From Desulfuromonadaceae bacterium (GTDB lineage: Bacteria > Desulfobacterota > Desulfuromonadia > Desulfuromonadales > SZUA-540): a stretch of DNA of 5,989 nt. Each line of letters begins with the position of its first letter. Position 1 is the first letter of the stretch. The stretch spans positions 1-5,989 of the forward strand of contig QKGY01000149.1 of NCBI GenBank assembly GCA_003250235.1. The letters are read 5' to 3'. The translations under genes and the position numbers were made by a program. The notes beneath the pieces were generated by a model. It was not told the DNA's origin and ran no database searches. It saw only the letters and a program-made list of their open reading frames with translations. This document shows positions 3,938 through 5,989 of the stretch, piece by piece.

Positions 3938-5989
3938 CGTCATCAAGCGGGTGCGGGTTGAGATGGCAGCCATTCAGAAAGACCTCCCCACCGGGCTCGA
4001 TGCCCACATCGCCTATGACGGCACCGAATACATCAACACCGCCATCCGTGAAGTCATCAAGACGCTCAGCGAAACGCTGCTGATCGTGGTGATCGTCATC
4101 TTCCTCTTCCTCGGCTCGCTGCGCTCCGCTTTCATTCCGGTCATAGCCATCCCGATGTCGCTGATCGGGGCGATCTTCCTGATGCAGGTGTTCGGCTTCA
4201 CCATCAATCTGCTGACCCTGCTGGCCATCGTGCTGTCCGTTGGCCTGGTGGTCGATGACGCCATCGTCGTGGTAGAAAACGTGGAGAGGCACCTCAGCGC
4301 GGGAGAGACTCCCCTGCGCGCGGCCATCTTGGGCGCTCGCGAACTGGTCAATCCGATTATCGCCATGACCATCACTCTGGCGGCCGTCTACGCCCCCATC
4401 GGCCTGCAGGGGGGACTGACGGGATCGCTGTTCCGCGAGTTCGCCTTTACCCTGGCCGGAGCCGTAACCATTTCCGGAATCGTCGCGCTGACCCTGTCGC
4501 CGATGATGTCGGCCAACCTGCTTAAACCCGGCATGGAAGAACACGGCTTTGCCGGCAAGATCGCCCGGGATTTCGCCAAATTCCGCCGCTTTTACGGGCG
4601 GCTGCTGGATGGTACCCTGCGCAGCCGTCCCGCCGTCTACCTGGTGTGGGTCGTCATCACCGTTCTAACGGTGCCGATGTTCCTGATGTCGCCGGTGGAA
4701 CTGGCCCCCACCGAGGACCAGGGGGTCATCTTCGGCATCCTCGACGCCTCGGCCAACTCGACCCTTGACCAGACCAGCCGCTATGCCGCGGCCGCCAATG
4801 ATGTCCTGCTCAGCGTTCCGGAGGCCAAGTTCACGTTCCAGATCACCTTCCCCGCCTCAGGCTTCACCGGCATGGTCACCACCCCCTGGGATGACCGCAA
4901 GCGTACCGTGTTCCAGATCCTTCCCGAAGTGCAGAAAAAGCTTCAGGCCATCCCGGGCATCCAGATGTTTCCCGTGACCCCGCCGGCCCTTCCGGGCGGA
5001 GGGCAGTTCCCGGTAGAGTTCGTCATCGCCTCGACGGCCGAACAGGGACAGATTCTTGAACTGGCCCAGCAGATTCAACGCAAAGCCATGGTCAGCGGCC
5101 TCTTCGCGTTTCCGCCGCTGATTGACGTTAAGATCGACCAGCCGCAGACCGAGTTCGTCATCGACCGCGACAAGGTGGCCGACCTCGGGCTCAGTCTGGA
5201 ACAGGTCGGGGCCGATATCGCCTCGATGGTCGGGGGGAACTACGTCAATCGTTTCGACATCGCCGGGCGCAGCTATAAGGTCATCCCTCAGGTACAGCGG
5301 ATTGACCGCCTTAATGCCGAACAGCTGCAGAACATCTACATCAGCGGTCGCAACGGCGGACTGATCCCCCTCGCTACCGTGGCCACACTGAGAAACTCCA
5401 CGGTGCCGCGCTCCCTCAACCGCTTCCAGCAGCTCAATGCCGTCAAGCTGAGCGGCGTGGCGGTGCGCCCCCTCGACGAGGCCCTGAAGTACCTCGAATC
5501 CGAAGCGGCCAAGATTCTGCCCAAAGGGTACGTGGTCGACTACACGGGCGAATCGCGTCAACTGCGTACCGAGGGCAACCGCTTCCTGCCTGCCTTCGCC
5601 CTCGCCATCACCCTGATCTTTCTGGTGCTGGCAGCCCAGTTCAACAGCTTTCGCGATCCCTTCGTCATCCTGGCCGGCTCGGTTCCGCTGGCGATGTTCG
5701 GTGCGCTGATCTTCACCTTTCTGAAAATCCCCGACCCGAACACCCCCTTCTGGACCAACGGATGGACCACCACTCTCAACATCTATTCCCAGGTCGGTTT
5801 GGTGACCCTGGTCGGGCTGGTTTCCAAAAACGGCATCCTCATCGTCGAATTCGCCAACAAGCTTCAGGAACAGGGCAAGGAGAAGCTCGAGGCGGTACGC
5901 GAGGCCACTCTCACCCGCCTGCGCCCCATCCTCATGACCACCGCCGCCACCATCGCCGGGCATTTCCCCCTGACCCTCGTCACCGGTGC
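3912..5989 (+). pseudogene. RND multidrug efflux permease (HAE1 family), remainder after frameshift; 3' end cut by window
   Basis: This frame is open for 692 codons to the window edge with no stop. About 55-70 residues of the usual C-terminus, including the last membrane helix, lie outside. It carries the end of the first porter half and then TM2-TM6: LLIVVIVIFLFLGSLRSAF, AIPMSLIGAIFLMQ, LLAIVLSVGLVVDDAIVVVE, and helices through LSPMMSANLL. TM7 is at about 4636-4692. The second porter half includes ELAPTEDQGVIFGIL, and TM8-TM11 follow. The proton-relay residues known from AcrB are all present: the Asp pair at 4254-4259, Lys in VSKNG (5826-5828), and Arg and Thr of RLRPILMT (5916-5939). A loop of roughly 15 extra residues relative to AcrB (KIPDPNTPFWTNGW) precedes TM10, and the GHFPLTLVTG ending resembles MexI-like pumps. 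An internal restart at ATG 3963 would omit TM1 and most of the first porter half. The absence of other damage argues that the break is recent or an artefact. Confidence 0.85.

Noticed and set aside
3929..3938. Possible programmed +1 frameshift: CTC CCT TGA C resembles the weak-stop context used in the RF2 gene, and a +1 slip there enters the correct downstream frame.
   Set aside because: About ten conserved residues are also missing at the junction and the residues just before the stop are already off-frame, so a deletion explains the data better than recoding.
4857..5963. Long minus-strand frame of about 368 codons opposite the permease; also 3786-4544 and 2084-2878.
   Set aside because: All lie over conserved RND or adaptor sequence on the other strand, their translations are low-complexity Asp/Gly/His/Gln-rich, and they lack start signals.
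1..5989. CRISPR arrays, tRNA or rRNA genes, insertion sequences and phage genes.
   Set aside because: I found no regularly spaced repeats, cloverleaf sequence, transposase motifs or phage-type proteins on either strand.

Overview
The window looks like chromosomal DNA of a GC-rich Gram-negative bacterium. It carries an Sec-type periplasmic binding protein with an AxA cleavage site, a tripartite RND efflux system, and a good sigma-54 promoter match. Codon choice and the style of the RND proteins suggest a Desulfuromonadales/Geobacter-like lineage, but this is a guess from style, and no marker gene is present to test it.

Left part, minus strand (1-1723). Two genes are read leftward. The upstream one (1157-1723) is a small isochorismatase-type cysteine hydrolase with its D-K-C triad intact. 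Beyond a 284-base spacer lies a BMP-family ABC transporter substrate-binding protein (1-872), which runs off the left edge of the window without its C-terminus. The spacer holds a strong -24/-12 (sigma-54) promoter match at 944-960 facing the BMP gene, phased A-tracts upstream of it, an 11-base direct repeat, and a hairpin plus T8 run that looks like an intrinsic terminator but points the 'wrong' way (plus strand).

Middle (1724-1912). This is an AT-rich divergent promoter region between the hydrolase and the efflux operon, dense in small dyads. Two similar GTTATT...TTAAC elements lie 19 bases apart immediately before the efflux adaptor gene and are candidate operators.

Right part, plus strand (1913-5989). 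The RND operon comprises a periplasmic adaptor (376 aa, complete) and a HAE1-type inner-membrane permease. The permease gene is broken in this sequence. About 29 nt are missing near 3913/3914, removing roughly ten conserved residues and shifting the frame by +1, so the first frame stops at 3937. The downstream frame is then open to the window end with all proton-relay residues present. The lesion is therefore either very recent or a sequence/assembly error. The adaptor and permease would normally pair with a TolC-type outer-membrane channel, and no such gene is inside the window.

I do not see a clearly new biological system here. The points most worth checking are the permease lesion, the sigma-54-type control of the BMP gene, and the unusual translation-initiation regions of both efflux genes.
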